From CAXBMB01 sp052078155 (GTDB lineage Bacteria > Pseudomonadota > Alphaproteobacteria > Kiloniellales > DSM-21159), in NCBI GenBank assembly GCA_052078155.1, contig JBQJBP010000001.1, positions 1,054,001 to 1,118,000 of the forward strand: a DNA stretch of 64,000 nucleotides, written 5' to 3'. This document shows positions 26,264-34,898 of this stretch, one piece after another. The position numbers and the translations under genes are program-made. The first letter of the stretch is position 1, and every line of letters starts with the position of its first letter. Under the pieces are notes generated by a model, which saw nothing but the letters and a program-made list of their open reading frames with translations, was not told the origin of the DNA and did not search any database.

Positions 26264-27160
26264 ATGGAATTGGGAAAACCCAGTGACCTACAGCGCGGAC
26301 CATCTGGCGAGCCACTGGATCAAGCACTGGCTGGGCCGGCTTGCCCGCCTCAGGGCACAGCAAAGGAAACTCTGGATCAGACAGGTCAGGAGCAGGGTTC
26401 GTTTCCGGGACCGTTCCTGCATCAATCCCGCCGATGGTTGCGCTTGCCCCTGACGTTGCTGGCCTTAAACACACTCGTCCCCTCCCAGGTATTGGCCAAT
26501 CCAGAAGACGACCTGCAGGTCATTTTCAAATGGGATGACGCGCTGCCTGCCCCAGGTGGCATCGCGGGACGGGTGATCAACACCTCGCCCCGGGTCTATG
26601 AGTGTATCGATCTTGTCTTTCGCCTGATCTACAGCAACTCCAGCAACAGCAACGGACCGGCTGAACTGAGCATCACCGTGCAAGACCTGCAACCGGACAG
26701 CACCACCCACTATTCAGCACCGCTCCAGCAACGAGCCGGGTTCGGACTGAAGGAGGTGAAGGCCTGTGAGCCCGCCCAACGCCCGGACCCGGTTCCAGAT
26801 GCCGCCACCTGTCATGTCACGGGAAGTGTGTCGTCCACCATGGATTTCACCGGTCTGGATGACCGCGGCACAGAACACAGGATCCGTTACCTCTATCTTC
26901 TGGATCAGGACGGTGATCTGGTCTCAAGAACGGAATTCTCTGCAACAGGCCAAACGTCCAAAACCACCAGCGGACATACCCGCAAGACACAGTTCTTCGA
27001 GTTTGTCCGTCTGCCTGCCAACCACCGTTATCGGCTGCAGTTGGATCACGCCTGGCGCATGGATCCAAGCTTCCTCACTTTCACCTGCCCAAACGACAGA
27101 GGCCAAAGGACCTTCTCTCTGCCGCGGCTGACCCACACGGGCAATCGCCTGGGGGGTTAG
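26264..27160 (+). CDS. Secreted hypothetical protein
   Basis: 298 aa starting at ATG 26264, which has AGGAGG 8 nt upstream; the open frame begins at GTG 26222. A Gln/Pro-rich N-terminal stretch of about 50 residues precedes a signal-like helix (RRWLRLPLTLLALNTLV, then SQVLA). The mature domain is beta-rich by pattern, with three Cys. No family recognised. It precedes the tungstate transporter but is separated from it by an operator-like palindrome, so it is probably its own unit. Confidence 0.65.
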   Translation: MELGKPSDLQRGPSGEPLDQALAGPACPPQGTAKETLDQTGQEQGSFPGPFLHQSRRWLRLPLTLLALNTLVPSQVLANPEDDLQVIFKWDDALPAPGGIAGRVINTSPRVYECIDLVFRLIYSNSSNSNGPAELSITVQDLQPDSTTHYSAPLQQRAGFGLKEVKACEPAQRPDPVPDAATCHVTGSVSSTMDFTGLDDRGTEHRIRYLYLLDQDGDLVSRTEFSATGQTSKTTSGHTRKTQFFEFVRLPANHRYRLQLDHAWRMDPSFLTFTCPNDRGQRTFSLPRLTHTGNRLGG

Positions 27161-27216
27161 TCCACCAGCCACGCCTTCCCGCCTTTCACTGCAATTTTAT
27201 CTTGAGCTAGGGAAAA

Positions 27217-27254
27217 ATCACATGATATTGCATATAAACGCAAAATCATGTGAT
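27217..27254 (+). promoter_or_regulatory. Operator-like palindrome at the tupB promoter
   Basis: ATCACATGAT (27217-27226) and ATCATGTGAT (27245-27254) form a perfect 10-bp inverted repeat spaced by 18 bp, with a TATAAA (27233-27238) in the spacer. The right arm reaches into the extended tupB frame, so binding would block transcription. A ModE/TunR-type tungstate or molybdate regulator is the natural candidate. Confidence 0.65.
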
Positions 27255-27261
27255 GGGGCGA

Positions 27262-27996
27262 ATGTTTCAGGAAGCGCTGTTAACCGCAGGAAAGCTGCTC
27301 TGGTCCTTTGATCCGGATCTCTGGGAGATTGTCGGCTTATCCTTGCGGGTGAGCCTGATTGCGGTCGCTCTGGCCACTCTGATCGCCCTGCCTCTGGGGG
27401 CGGCGGTGGCCTTGCTGCGTTTTCCAGGTCGGCGCGCGGTTTCGGTCTGCCTGACCGCCTTTATGGGACTGCCGCCGGTGGTAGTGGGATTGGTGGTCTA
27501 TCTGCTGTTGTCCCGCAGCGGGCCCTTGGGGACCCTTGGGTTGCTGTACAGCCCTGCAGCAATGATCCTCGCCCAGACCCTGCTGATCATTCCCATTGTG
27601 GCCGCCTTGACCCGCCAGGTAACCAGCGACCTCTGGGCCGAATACGCCGAGCAACTGACGTCCTTAGGGTCATCGCGTCTCAGAGCCATCCCCACCCTGC
27701 TGTGGGACGGACGTTTTTCCCTGCTGACTGCCGTCCTTGCCGGATTTGGCCGGGCCAGCGCTGAAGTGGGCGCGGTGATGATTGTCGGCGGCAACATCGA
27801 CCATGTGACCCGGGTCATGACCACCGCCATCGCCTTGGAAACCAGCAAAGGCGACCTGCCGTTGGCTCTGGGTCTGGGGCTTCTGCTGATTGTCCTCTCG
27901 CTGACCGTCAATGCCTGCGCTCATCTGCTGGGCGACTGGGCCAGGGCCCGCAGCGACGGCCCGAGCCAGCAAAGTTTGCCGGGGCCGCTCCCATGA
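27262..27996 (+). CDS. tupB: Tungstate ABC transporter permease
   Basis: Membrane permease of the TupABC tungstate uptake system. About 244 aa with five to six helices and the EAA-like loop (EYAEQLTSLGSSRLRAIPTLLWDGR), then GRASAEVGAVMIVGGNI, which is typical of TupB. I chose ATG 27262; a GTG at 27250 and an ATG at 27253 lie within the operator palindrome. It overlaps tupC by 4 bp. Confidence 0.88.
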   Translation: MFQEALLTAGKLLWSFDPDLWEIVGLSLRVSLIAVALATLIALPLGAAVALLRFPGRRAVSVCLTAFMGLPPVVVGLVVYLLLSRSGPLGTLGLLYSPAAMILAQTLLIIPIVAALTRQVTSDLWAEYAEQLTSLGSSRLRAIPTLLWDGRFSLLTAVLAGFGRASAEVGAVMIVGGNIDHVTRVMTTAIALETSKGDLPLALGLGLLLIVLSLTVNACAHLLGDWARARSDGPSQQSLPGPLP

Positions 27997-28778
27997 CAGA
28001 AGCCGTCAAAGACAGTCCGCATCAGATCCAGGCAGAGGGAGCCGCTGACAGCCAACCAGGCTCCGCCAACCCTTTGCTGCCCGGTCACCTGACCAACGTC
28101 AGCTATGCCATTGGCCCCAAACCGCTGTTGAAAGACATCACCCTGACCTTCACGGCTGGCAAGCGCAGTCTGATCCTGGGGCCGAACGGCGCGGGAAAAT
28201 CCCTGCTGCTGCGGATCTGTCATGGCTTGCTCCCGGCCAGCAGCGGCGAGATCTCCTGGCAGGTCCCCAACCCGGAAGCCGCCAGACAGCAGGCGCTGGT
28301 CTTTCAGAAACCGGTGCTCCTGCGCCGCTCCGTCGCGGCCAATCTGGACCACGCCTTATCCCTGCAGGGTCTGAGGGGCGCGGCCGGGCGACGGCGCCGC
28401 CAGGAAGCCCTGGACCACTGTGGGCTTTCGGCCCAGGCCGATCAGGCAGCCCGTCTGCTGTCAGGCGGTGAACAGCAACGTCTGGCTCTGGCCCGGGTCT
28501 GGGCGCTCAGGCCCAGGGTGCTGTTTCTGGATGAACCCACCGCCAGCCTTGATCCTGCTGCAACCCGCATTGTGGAAGGCCTGATCCAGGACCTGCACAA
28601 CGAAGGCTGCAAAATCATCATGACCACTCATGATCTGGGCCAGGCCCGGCGTCTGGCCGACGAAATCATCTTTCTGCATCAGGGACAGGTCCATGAATGC
28701 AGCCCCGCCAAGCAGTTTTTTGACCAGCCGACGAGCCCCCAGGGCCGCGCCTTTCTGGCGGGCGATCTGCTTGTTTAA
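27993..28778 (+). CDS. tupC: Tungstate ABC transporter ATP-binding protein
   Basis: ATPase of TupABC. Walker A is LGPNGAGKS near residue 66, the signature is LLSGGEQQRLALAR near 155, and Walker B is RVLFLDEPTASLD; TTHDLGQARRLADEI carries the switch His. 261 aa with no C-terminal extension of the ModC kind, consistent with tungstate specificity. ATG 27993 overlaps tupB. Confidence 0.9.
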   Translation: MTEAVKDSPHQIQAEGAADSQPGSANPLLPGHLTNVSYAIGPKPLLKDITLTFTAGKRSLILGPNGAGKSLLLRICHGLLPASSGEISWQVPNPEAARQQALVFQKPVLLRRSVAANLDHALSLQGLRGAAGRRRRQEALDHCGLSAQADQAARLLSGGEQQRLALARVWALRPRVLFLDEPTASLDPAATRIVEGLIQDLHNEGCKIIMTTHDLGQARRLADEIIFLHQGQVHECSPAKQFFDQPTSPQGRAFLAGDLLV

Positions 28779-28838
28779 ACCGTCACCCCGCTCGACCGCC
28801 CCAAAGGTCACAGCCGCCACCTGAAAGTGAGAAACACC

Positions 28839-29738
28839 ATGTCCCCTGTTCCCAGCCTGCCTCTTTCAGCCAACTCCTTTGTCAGAAAGGCCTTTCCCAA
28901 GGTGAAAGGAGTCCGGGGACTCATCTGCATGACAGCGGCGGCCCTTTCCCTGCTGCTGTCACAGAGCCAGCAAGCCACAGCGGCAGAGGCCTTCATCACC
29001 CTTGCGTCCACCACCTCAACCCAGAACTCCGGATTGTTTGACGCCATTCTGCCGCTGTTTACCGAGCAAAGCGGCGTCGATGTCCGCGTGGTGGCCGTGG
29101 GAACAGGCCAGGCCATTCGACTGGCCAGCAACTGTGACGCAGATGTGCTGCTGGTTCACCACCGCCCTTCAGAAGATAAATTCGTCTCTGACGGCAAGGG
29201 CGTGAAGCGCTACAGCGTCATGTACAACGACTTCGTCCTGATTGGCCCCAAAGACGACCCGGCAGCGGTCTCCGGCGGCAGAAACATCACCGATGCCCTG
29301 AAAAAGATCAGTCAGGCTCAGGCCCCCTTTGCGTCTCGCGGTGATGACAGCGGAACCAACAAAAAGGAACTGGGCTTGTGGAAGGACGCAGGTCTCACCC
29401 CGCAAGACAACAGCGGTTCCTGGTACCGGGAAACCGGATCGGGCATGGGCGCAACGCTTAACATTGCCGCGGGCATGGGCGCCTATGCCCTGACCGACCG
29501 GGCCACCTGGCTGGCCTTCAAAAACAAAGCGAATCTGAAGATTGTCAGCCAGGGCGACGATCGCCTGTTCAATCCCTATGGCGTGATCCTGGTAAATTCC
29601 ATTGTCTGCCCCTCCACCAAGGTTGCCGAAGGTCAGGCCTTCATTGACTGGCTGGTTTCCGTGGACGGGCAAAGCGCCATAGGCAACTACCGACGCGGCG
29701 GCAGTCAGTTATTTTTCCCCAACGCCGGGGCCAGGTAA
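28839..29738 (+). CDS. tupA: Tungstate-binding periplasmic protein
   Basis: Solute-binding component. A signal helix precedes the mature start near AEAFITLAS. The TupA hallmark STTSTQNSG is at the mature N-terminus; SRGDDSGTNKKE, GMGATLNIA and AYALTDRATW complete the family pattern. The start is ATG 28839 or GTG 28827. TupA-type proteins prefer tungstate strongly over molybdate, by family knowledge, which supports tungsten in the local formate dehydrogenases. Confidence 0.92.
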   Translation: MSPVPSLPLSANSFVRKAFPKVKGVRGLICMTAAALSLLLSQSQQATAAEAFITLASTTSTQNSGLFDAILPLFTEQSGVDVRVVAVGTGQAIRLASNCDADVLLVHHRPSEDKFVSDGKGVKRYSVMYNDFVLIGPKDDPAAVSGGRNITDALKKISQAQAPFASRGDDSGTNKKELGLWKDAGLTPQDNSGSWYRETGSGMGATLNIAAGMGAYALTDRATWLAFKNKANLKIVSQGDDRLFNPYGVILVNSIVCPSTKVAEGQAFIDWLVSVDGQSAIGNYRRGGSQLFFPNAGAR

Positions 29739-29788
29739 CAGCTTGAGGTTCCTGCCGCCCCAGCCGACAGCCAGGACCTTCGTCCCCT

Positions 29789-29836
29789 GATTGGCTGGAG
29801 CACGGATTGGTTGGACCCCGGATTGACTGGAGCAAG
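29789..29836 (+). repeat. Three tandem 16-bp repeats after tupA
   Basis: GATTGGCTGGAGCACG, GATTGGTTGGACCCCG and GATTGACTGGAGCAAG follow one another without a gap, 51 bp downstream of the tupA stop. Purpose unknown; possibly slippage-derived. Confidence 0.7.
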
Positions 29837-29920
29837 ATCGATTTGGCCAGAAGCGCTTAACGCAGTCCCGATCCTGTGATCCAGCCTCCCGTTTGTTAAG
29901 TGAGGCGTGTTTGCGCTCAA

Positions 29921-29955
29921 GGGCATGATCGGTTTAGCTGGAAGCGCTTTGCGCT
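29921..29955 (-). repeat. Partial cloverleaf repeat (hairpin arm only)
   Basis: GCATGATCGGTTTAGC followed by GGAAGCGCTTTGCGCT matches the AAGCGC-hairpin end of the element in reverse orientation, just before the full copy at 29978. Confidence 0.7.
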
Positions 29956-29977
29956 CTGCTCCTGTCGATCACACTCT

Positions 29978-30112
29978 AGAGTCAAATCGGTTTAAGTGGA
30001 ATCACTACGTGATAACGCTTAGAGCGTGAATTTGCCTCTTTTCAACATGTTAGAGGATAATTTACGGTTTGGTTTCAAGCGCAAGCGCTTCTAACTAAAC
30101 CGATCATGCTCT
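29978..30112 (+). repeat. Intergenic cloverleaf repeat, reference full copy (135 bp)
   Basis: Outer arms ATCGGTTTA and TAAACCGAT with AGAG and CTCT ends enclose three inner inverted repeats: ATCAC-TAC-GTGAT, a CGTGAATT/AATTTACG-type stem enclosing CCTCT/AGAGG, and AAGCGC/GCGCTT flanked by TT and CTAA. The whole can fold as a four-way junction in RNA or single-stranded DNA. It ends 12 bp before the adenylate cyclase start codon and would be its 5' leader. Confidence 0.88.
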
Positions 30113-30124
30113 AAGGCCCAGCCA

Positions 30125-31117
30125 ATGGATCGCTTGCTCCACCGCTTTTTGATCATCAATCTCCTGGCCTTACTGGCATCGCTGGGGTTTGGCACGATGA
30201 TTGCCAGCCCCGGGGAATGGAAGATGGGCATGGTTCAGGGCCTTGTGACCGCCCTGCTGATCAGTCCGGCCATATCCGGTCTGGAAATGTTTCTGGGCCA
30301 TCGCTTCCACCACCTGCCCTTTGGCCTGTTTGTGCTGGTCAAAAGCTGCCTGCACACCGTCATCATCGTCACGTCCCTGCTGATCAGCGGGGAGATCTTT
30401 GACAGCGCGGCCCGGGATTTCTTCTGGCCATCCCTGGGCTTTGCCTTCCTGCTCTCCAGCTTGCTGAACGCCGGTCTGGCCCTGGACAGTCTGCTGGGCG
30501 GGTCGGTCCTGCTGGGCCTGCTTACCGGGCGCTATTACCGGCCGAAGAAGGAGGACCGTCTGTTCCTGCTGGCTGACATGGCCGGCTCCACGGCATTGGC
30601 GGAAAAAATCGGCGACATGGCCTTCCACAGACTTCTGGATCGTCTCTTCCGGGATCTTTCGGAGCCGGTTCAACATCACAAAGGCAGCATCTACCGCTAT
30701 GTGGGCGATGAAATGATCGTCACCTGGCCGCTGGAAAAGGGCCTGAAGCTGGCCAGATGCCTGAACTGTGGGTTGGCCATGAAAGCCCTGTTGGCTGAAA
30801 AAGCGGAAGACTATGAGGCTGAGTTCGGCTGTCGCCCGACTTTTCGCTTTGTGCTGCACAGCGGCCCGGTTGTGGCCGGCGAGATGGGCCGGATGAAACG
30901 GGAGATTGTGTATCTGGGCGATACCATCAACACGGCGGCCCGGCTGGAAAACCTTGGCAAGGACCTGAACCAGGATCTGCTCATTTCAGAGCCTGTCCGG
31001 CACCTGTTGAGCAAAAGCGCTACGAACAAAAATGAGCCGGATTTCAATTGGGTAGACCTGGGGTCTTATCAGCTGAAGGGCAAAATCCAGCCCCTGCACC
31101 TCTTCACCGTCACCTGA
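30125..31117 (+). CDS. Membrane class III adenylate/guanylate cyclase
   Basis: 330 aa. Four predicted membrane helices occupy residues about 8-145, followed by a class III cyclase catalytic domain: the metal-binding Asp in FLLADMAGST, the second Asp in YRYVGDEMIV, and VYLGDTINTAARLEN carrying the transition-state Asn and Arg. The substrate-specifying residues are not certain, so cAMP is likely but cGMP is not excluded. The start follows the cloverleaf repeat directly, with AAGG as ribosome site. Confidence 0.85.
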   Translation: MDRLLHRFLIINLLALLASLGFGTMIASPGEWKMGMVQGLVTALLISPAISGLEMFLGHRFHHLPFGLFVLVKSCLHTVIIVTSLLISGEIFDSAARDFFWPSLGFAFLLSSLLNAGLALDSLLGGSVLLGLLTGRYYRPKKEDRLFLLADMAGSTALAEKIGDMAFHRLLDRLFRDLSEPVQHHKGSIYRYVGDEMIVTWPLEKGLKLARCLNCGLAMKALLAEKAEDYEAEFGCRPTFRFVLHSGPVVAGEMGRMKREIVYLGDTINTAARLENLGKDLNQDLLISEPVRHLLSKSATNKNEPDFNWVDLGSYQLKGKIQPLHLFTVT

Positions 31118-31364
31118 TTACTTTCAGATGGCTGACGCCCCTACCCCTTGCTAGCCGCCAACGCACCCTTTCTTTCAGGTGCACTCCATCACCTACCGCT
31201 GACCTGAAGAATCTACTCTCCCCAGAGATGTCTGTCCGTCAGGCGGCATCAAAACCTTCTTGATAGGTCAGCTTTGCTGGCCTATTATTGCTTCAACGCA
31301 ACAAAGATTGCAGATCCCCATGGGATGGAAACGGCTTCCAGTTTTTCTTTTTGGAGGTAGTTCC

Positions 31365-31631
31365 ATGACAGACACCAAATCCATCAAAGCTCAGGCTTCC
31401 TTGTCCACCGACGTTTCCGCCGACGATCTGGCGCCTGTTCACACTGCTCGGGACAGCCTGACAGCGCAGAAAATGCGCCGGCACATCGCCGAAGGCCGAC
31501 GCCTGCAGTCCCTGGCTTTCCATGCCCTTCTGCAAGCCGCCTTTACCGCACTGCGCCGCAAAGCAGCCCTTCCCGGTTCCCGCCAAACCAGCCTGCTCAA
31601 AGGACAGCCCATCCGATCCAGCATCGCTTGA
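31365..31631 (+). CDS. Small basic hypothetical protein
   Basis: 88 aa from ATG 31365, which has TTGGAGG upstream; codons before it in the open frame are unlikely to be used. The C-terminal half is an amphipathic Arg-rich helix (MRRHIAEGRRLQS, then HALLQAAFTALRR), like the small DUF1127/RSP_7527-type peptides of alphaproteobacteria. These can bind RNA or act in stress and growth control; that is inference. Confidence 0.65.
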   Translation: MTDTKSIKAQASLSTDVSADDLAPVHTARDSLTAQKMRRHIAEGRRLQSLAFHALLQAAFTALRRKAALPGSRQTSLLKGQPIRSSIA

Positions 31632-31669
31632 AACCAATCAGCATGACAGGCCAACTGACGGTTCACTGC

Positions 31670-31693
31670 AGGGGGTGCCCAAGCATCCCCTGT
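31670..31693 (+). terminator. Hairpin after the small basic protein gene
   Basis: CAGGGGGTGC pairs with GCATCCCCTG (9 of 10) around CCAA, 38 bp after the stop codon. There is no T-run, so it may only stabilise the mRNA end. Confidence 0.45.
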
Positions 31694-31776
31694 AATCAAG
31701 GAACGCAAAGCACACGGCCTTTATCAGCAGATTTGGAATGATCAAGGAACGATATCCGGTGTGCTGCTGATCAACG

Positions 31777-32445
31777 TTACTCTATGGGCGTCAACCAGCG
31801 ATAATAAACTGCGTTGCCCTTCTTTCCACCAGCAAGACTCATGACAAGATCTCCCTTACCGAAAGGCAATCCGTCCACTTTCGTCCGGAAGATGTTCATG
31901 CCCCAGATTTCCCGATAGTTTTCAATTTCCGGGTTGGTGACGACAATGAAGTTCTTTACCCATCTGTAGGTCGGCAGCTTTTCACCAAACGTAGCCTTTA
32001 CCGCATCCAGGCTTTCAGGTTGAACCTCTTTGTCTGCCGACATCATTATGCTGGCATAACGACCATCTTCAAAAAATGCGAAATACTGAAAAGGCAAAGG
32101 CCAGGGATTTACTTTGTTTAGGTCCTTCTTTGGCCATTCTTTTAACTTCCAATAACCAATGATTTCATTAGGTTTTGGCGGCCCGTTTTTTAGCGTTTGA
32201 GTTTCTTCATTACTGATCTTATGCAGCGTCGCCCTGCCATCACTCTGACGAGAAACCAGTTCTCGTCGCATAGAGGGCTGGTTGGTAAGTCCTGATTCTG
32301 ACTGAAACGCTGTAACCAACTTACCCGAAAATGCAGGCCCTAGGTCATTGATTGAACTGCCAGCTACCGCAGGAGGGGATAAAACAATCAAGCTTGCGAT
32401 AGACCACAGCCAAAGCTCTTTACGAACAGTGTTTCGGAAATGCAT
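31777..32445 (-). CDS. Secreted hypothetical protein in an AT-rich patch
   Basis: 222 aa with a signal peptide (residues about 8-28, ending PPAVAG). The middle carries IIGYWKLKEWPKK and YFAFFEDGRYASIM, a lipocalin-like or 'DUF' beta pattern that I cannot name. Base composition is clearly lower in GC than in the neighbours, a sign of later acquisition. The gene lies on the far side of the duplicated regulator fragment. Confidence 0.65.
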   Translation of the reverse strand: MHFRNTVRKELWLWSIASLIVLSPPAVAGSSINDLGPAFSGKLVTAFQSESGLTNQPSMRRELVSRQSDGRATLHKISNEETQTLKNGPPKPNEIIGYWKLKEWPKKDLNKVNPWPLPFQYFAFFEDGRYASIMMSADKEVQPESLDAVKATFGEKLPTYRWVKNFIVVTNPEIENYREIWGMNIFRTKVDGLPFGKGDLVMSLAGGKKGNAVYYRWLTPIE

Positions 32446-32667
32446 CTACAAAACTCCAGACAGATCGTTTGCTCATCGGTGTCAGCTTATGGCGCAGTAC
32501 TTTTTTCCGCCCTTCATCTGAGCTTCAGCAAGCCATGGCCTTTCAACACACACAAAATATGATTGAACAAACAAAAAGACACACCACCAAAGGCAGTGCA
32601 AGTTTTTATCTCTACAAACTCATCCAGAGCTCTGTAAAACAATAAGAAATTGGGAGTTACTTCCCTA

Positions 32668-32904
32668 TCACAGTCCGTTGTAGTGGATGCGACCGAGGTG
32701 GGAGACATCGTAGCCCTGTAAGGCTTCTACCCGCTCGTTGAAAATGGAACTGCAGGTGAAGGTCAGCAGGTGCTGAACTGAGGCTTCGAAGAAATCTCGG
32801 CGGCGGATCAGCAAGTAGTAACGCTCTTCAAAGAGCGGCAGGGAATCCAGTTTTTGGCCAAATCCTTTTGAAACCCGCTGGGTGAAGAATTGAGGTTTCT
32901 CCAA
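32668..32904 (-). pseudogene. Truncated copy of the C-terminus of the TunR-like regulator
   Basis: 78 codons, of which about the last 60 match the C-terminus of the regulator at 33662-34615 (PLFEERYYLLIRRRDFFE against PLFEERYDLLIRRRDYFE; both end NERVEALQGYDVSHLGRIHYNG). The last 68 bp (32675-32742) are identical at DNA level to 33669-33736, while the part before is only about 75-80% alike. It lacks the DNA-binding domain and has no ribosome site. Probably a gene remnant. Confidence 0.75.
32675..32742 (-). repeat. 68-bp exact direct repeat, copy 1
   Basis: Identical to 33669-33736 including synonymous sites. The two copies bracket about 930 bp containing the PAS-protein gene. The pattern fits recent gene conversion or an attachment-site duplication at the 3' end of a gene. 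Confidence 0.85.
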
Positions 32905-32941
32905 TCGTGTGCGGTTAGGTATCTGCCTCCCGCAGTCTGCT

Positions 32942-33439
32942 TCATCTTAGGACGTGCATAACCGTCAATATATGAGAGGGCTGATCGGCTGAGTTTTGTT
33001 TTGCCGGCAGGGGTATGTCCAGAAAGGCAGCTTTGGTCCAGGCGTAGCCGACACGTTCAAAATCGCCAATTGCATAACCTATGGTCTTCTTTTCGAAATT
33101 GTGAGCGAAATAATCCAGATCCCCTTGCCAGTGAAAGACATTCGGACCTGTTTCACTGTAGCGTTTTCCCGTCAAATCTTCGCCGAGCACCTCAGTGATT
33201 TTTGATCCAAAAAGCCGATAACACACGTCAGTTGGATCAAAGGTGATTTCCGACAAGGTAATCCAACCATGCAAGCCTTTGAAATCATAGAAATCAAACG
33301 CGTCCCAGCTCGGGAAAATCCCGTTCTCGTATTTTGACTGCCACAGCTCTGAAACTTGTTGAAATTCAACAGGTTGACCCTCCAGAGAAGGCGGTAGTTC
33401 ATAATAGGAAAATCCGGTGTTTTTGAACAAGAACTTCAT
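32942..33439 (-). CDS. PAS-like domain protein
   Basis: About 165 aa from ATG 33439; the frame is open to 33511. The pattern WDAFDFYDFKGLHGWITL, then CYRLFGSKITEVLGEDLTGK matches the PAS_5 family of small alphaproteobacterial sensory proteins. No output domain is attached. It sits in an AT-rich insertion between the two copies of the regulator 3' end. Its function is unknown; it could sense a small ligand or partner with a separate kinase or cyclase. Confidence 0.72.
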   Translation of the reverse strand: MKFLFKNTGFSYYELPPSLEGQPVEFQQVSELWQSKYENGIFPSWDAFDFYDFKGLHGWITLSEITFDPTDVCYRLFGSKITEVLGEDLTGKRYSETGPNVFHWQGDLDYFAHNFEKKTIGYAIGDFERVGYAWTKAAFLDIPLPAKQNSADQPSHILTVMHVLR

Positions 33440-33661
33440 AGGCTTGAGTATAGAAAAAACTCCATAAAAGCCAGCACTTGAGGTTGAATGACACTGTTGG
33501 AAATACAGCACTCGTTGTTAAAACACCCTCACCTGATGGAGGTATGAGACCCGAGCGCCCTGCCGTTTACCGGTTTCAAAAGGCGGGCCTTTTGCGGGCT
33601 TCAGGGCAGCGCCCTGAGCTTAAGGAGGGGCCACCTTGGGGGACAGGCTACCAGCGCCCCC

Positions 33662-34615
33662 TCACGGCCCGTTGTAGTGGATGCGACCGAGGTGGGAGAC
33701 ATCGTAGCCCTGTAAGGCTTCTACCCGCTCGTTGAAGATGGAGCTTTGGGCGAAGGTCAGCAGGCGCTGAAAAGGCTCTTCGAAATAATCACGCCGCCGA
33801 ATAAGCAGGTCGTATCTTTCTTCAAAGAGCGGCACAAAATCCAGCTTCAGGCTCCGGGCCACGGCTTCAACCGCCAGGCCCGCGTCCGCTCGTCCTTCCA
33901 GCACTGCCAGCCCCAGATCCATTTCTGTGCGGGCCGGGTTTGGCAGTGTTTCCAGGTTGGACAGCTGCAGTCCCGCCTTGCCCAGCAGATGGGCGAGCAG
34001 CAACTGGCTGCCCGCCGCCTTCTGACGCTGAACCACCCTGGCCCTGGCTTGTTTTACGTCATCCAGTGACCCCAGCTTGAGAGGGTTGCCCTGCGCGACC
34101 ACCAGCCCCTGTCGCCGTCTGGCCCATTCCATCAGCACCAGTGGCTGTCCGGGAAAAGTGGCCGCCACCGTGGCCCGGTTAAACTCACGAGCCTGTACCC
34201 CGTCCTCTTCTGCGGGTTCGTAGATGTGCAATCCCGCCACCCGGGCCTGGCCGGCGCTGAAATGCTTCAAGCCATCCAGGGACCCGCCGGGCAGCAGGGC
34301 AAGACCGCAGCTGCTCTCCCGCACGGCCCACTCCAGCAAAGGGTCCTGGCTGCCGGCAATCACCGGCGGAGAGGTGGTGGTTGGCTGCTGTCCTTCCAGG
34401 TTTTCCGCCAACCAGAGATCAATCAGCGCACGGGGAAACAGCCACTTGCCGGTGACCCGGGTGGCGGGGATATCCTTTTGCTTCAGAAGCTCATAGATCC
34501 GGCGCTCTTTCAGGCGCAGGTAAGCGGCCACCTCTTTGGTGGTCATCAGGTCCGACTGGGCTGCCTGATCTCCGGAAGCGTCGGTTTCCGGCTGCACCCG
34601 CTTTTCATCCCCCAT
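33662..34615 (-). CDS. Excisionase-type HTH regulator with PBP-like ligand domain (TunR-like)
   Basis: 317 aa. An excisionase/MerR-like helix-turn-helix near residues 24-60 (MTTKEVAAYLRLKERRIYE, then TGKWLFPRALIDLWL) is joined to a periplasmic-binding-protein-like domain with a GRADAGLAVEAVA motif near 245. This architecture is the one known for tungstate/molybdate-responsive regulators near tup and fdh genes. It probably controls tupBCA through the palindrome at 27217-27254 and perhaps fdh. Start ATG 34615. Its last 68 bp are duplicated at 32675-32742. Confidence 0.8.
   Translation of the reverse strand: MGDEKRVQPETDASGDQAAQSDLMTTKEVAAYLRLKERRIYELLKQKDIPATRVTGKWLFPRALIDLWLAENLEGQQPTTTSPPVIAGSQDPLLEWAVRESSCGLALLPGGSLDGLKHFSAGQARVAGLHIYEPAEEDGVQAREFNRATVAATFPGQPLVLMEWARRRQGLVVAQGNPLKLGSLDDVKQARARVVQRQKAAGSQLLLAHLLGKAGLQLSNLETLPNPARTEMDLGLAVLEGRADAGLAVEAVARSLKLDFVPLFEERYDLLIRRRDYFEEPFQRLLTFAQSSIFNERVEALQGYDVSHLGRIHYNGP
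33669..33736 (-). repeat. 68-bp exact direct repeat, copy 2
   Basis: The 3' end of the intact regulator gene, identical to 32675-32742. Confidence 0.85.
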
Positions 34616-34898
34616 TAACCGCCCATTCCCCTTAGAGGCACATCGCCTTAACTGGCCTCACCAGAGGCTTTTTCACGTCTTGTTTGAAATCACCTCTTGG
34701 CTCCAAACATGACGGTAAGACTCTAAGGCCTGCCGCATAAAGCGTGAATGCTCTTATTTCCATCCAACCTAACGCTCAGGTGGATCTGTCTTACCTTCAG
34801 GGAGAATGAAACAGCTCCCCCCTTTCATCAAGAGAGATCATTAGCCAAAGACAAGTCAGCCTCGATCCATGATCCGATGATCGGGAGGAGCCGGATCT

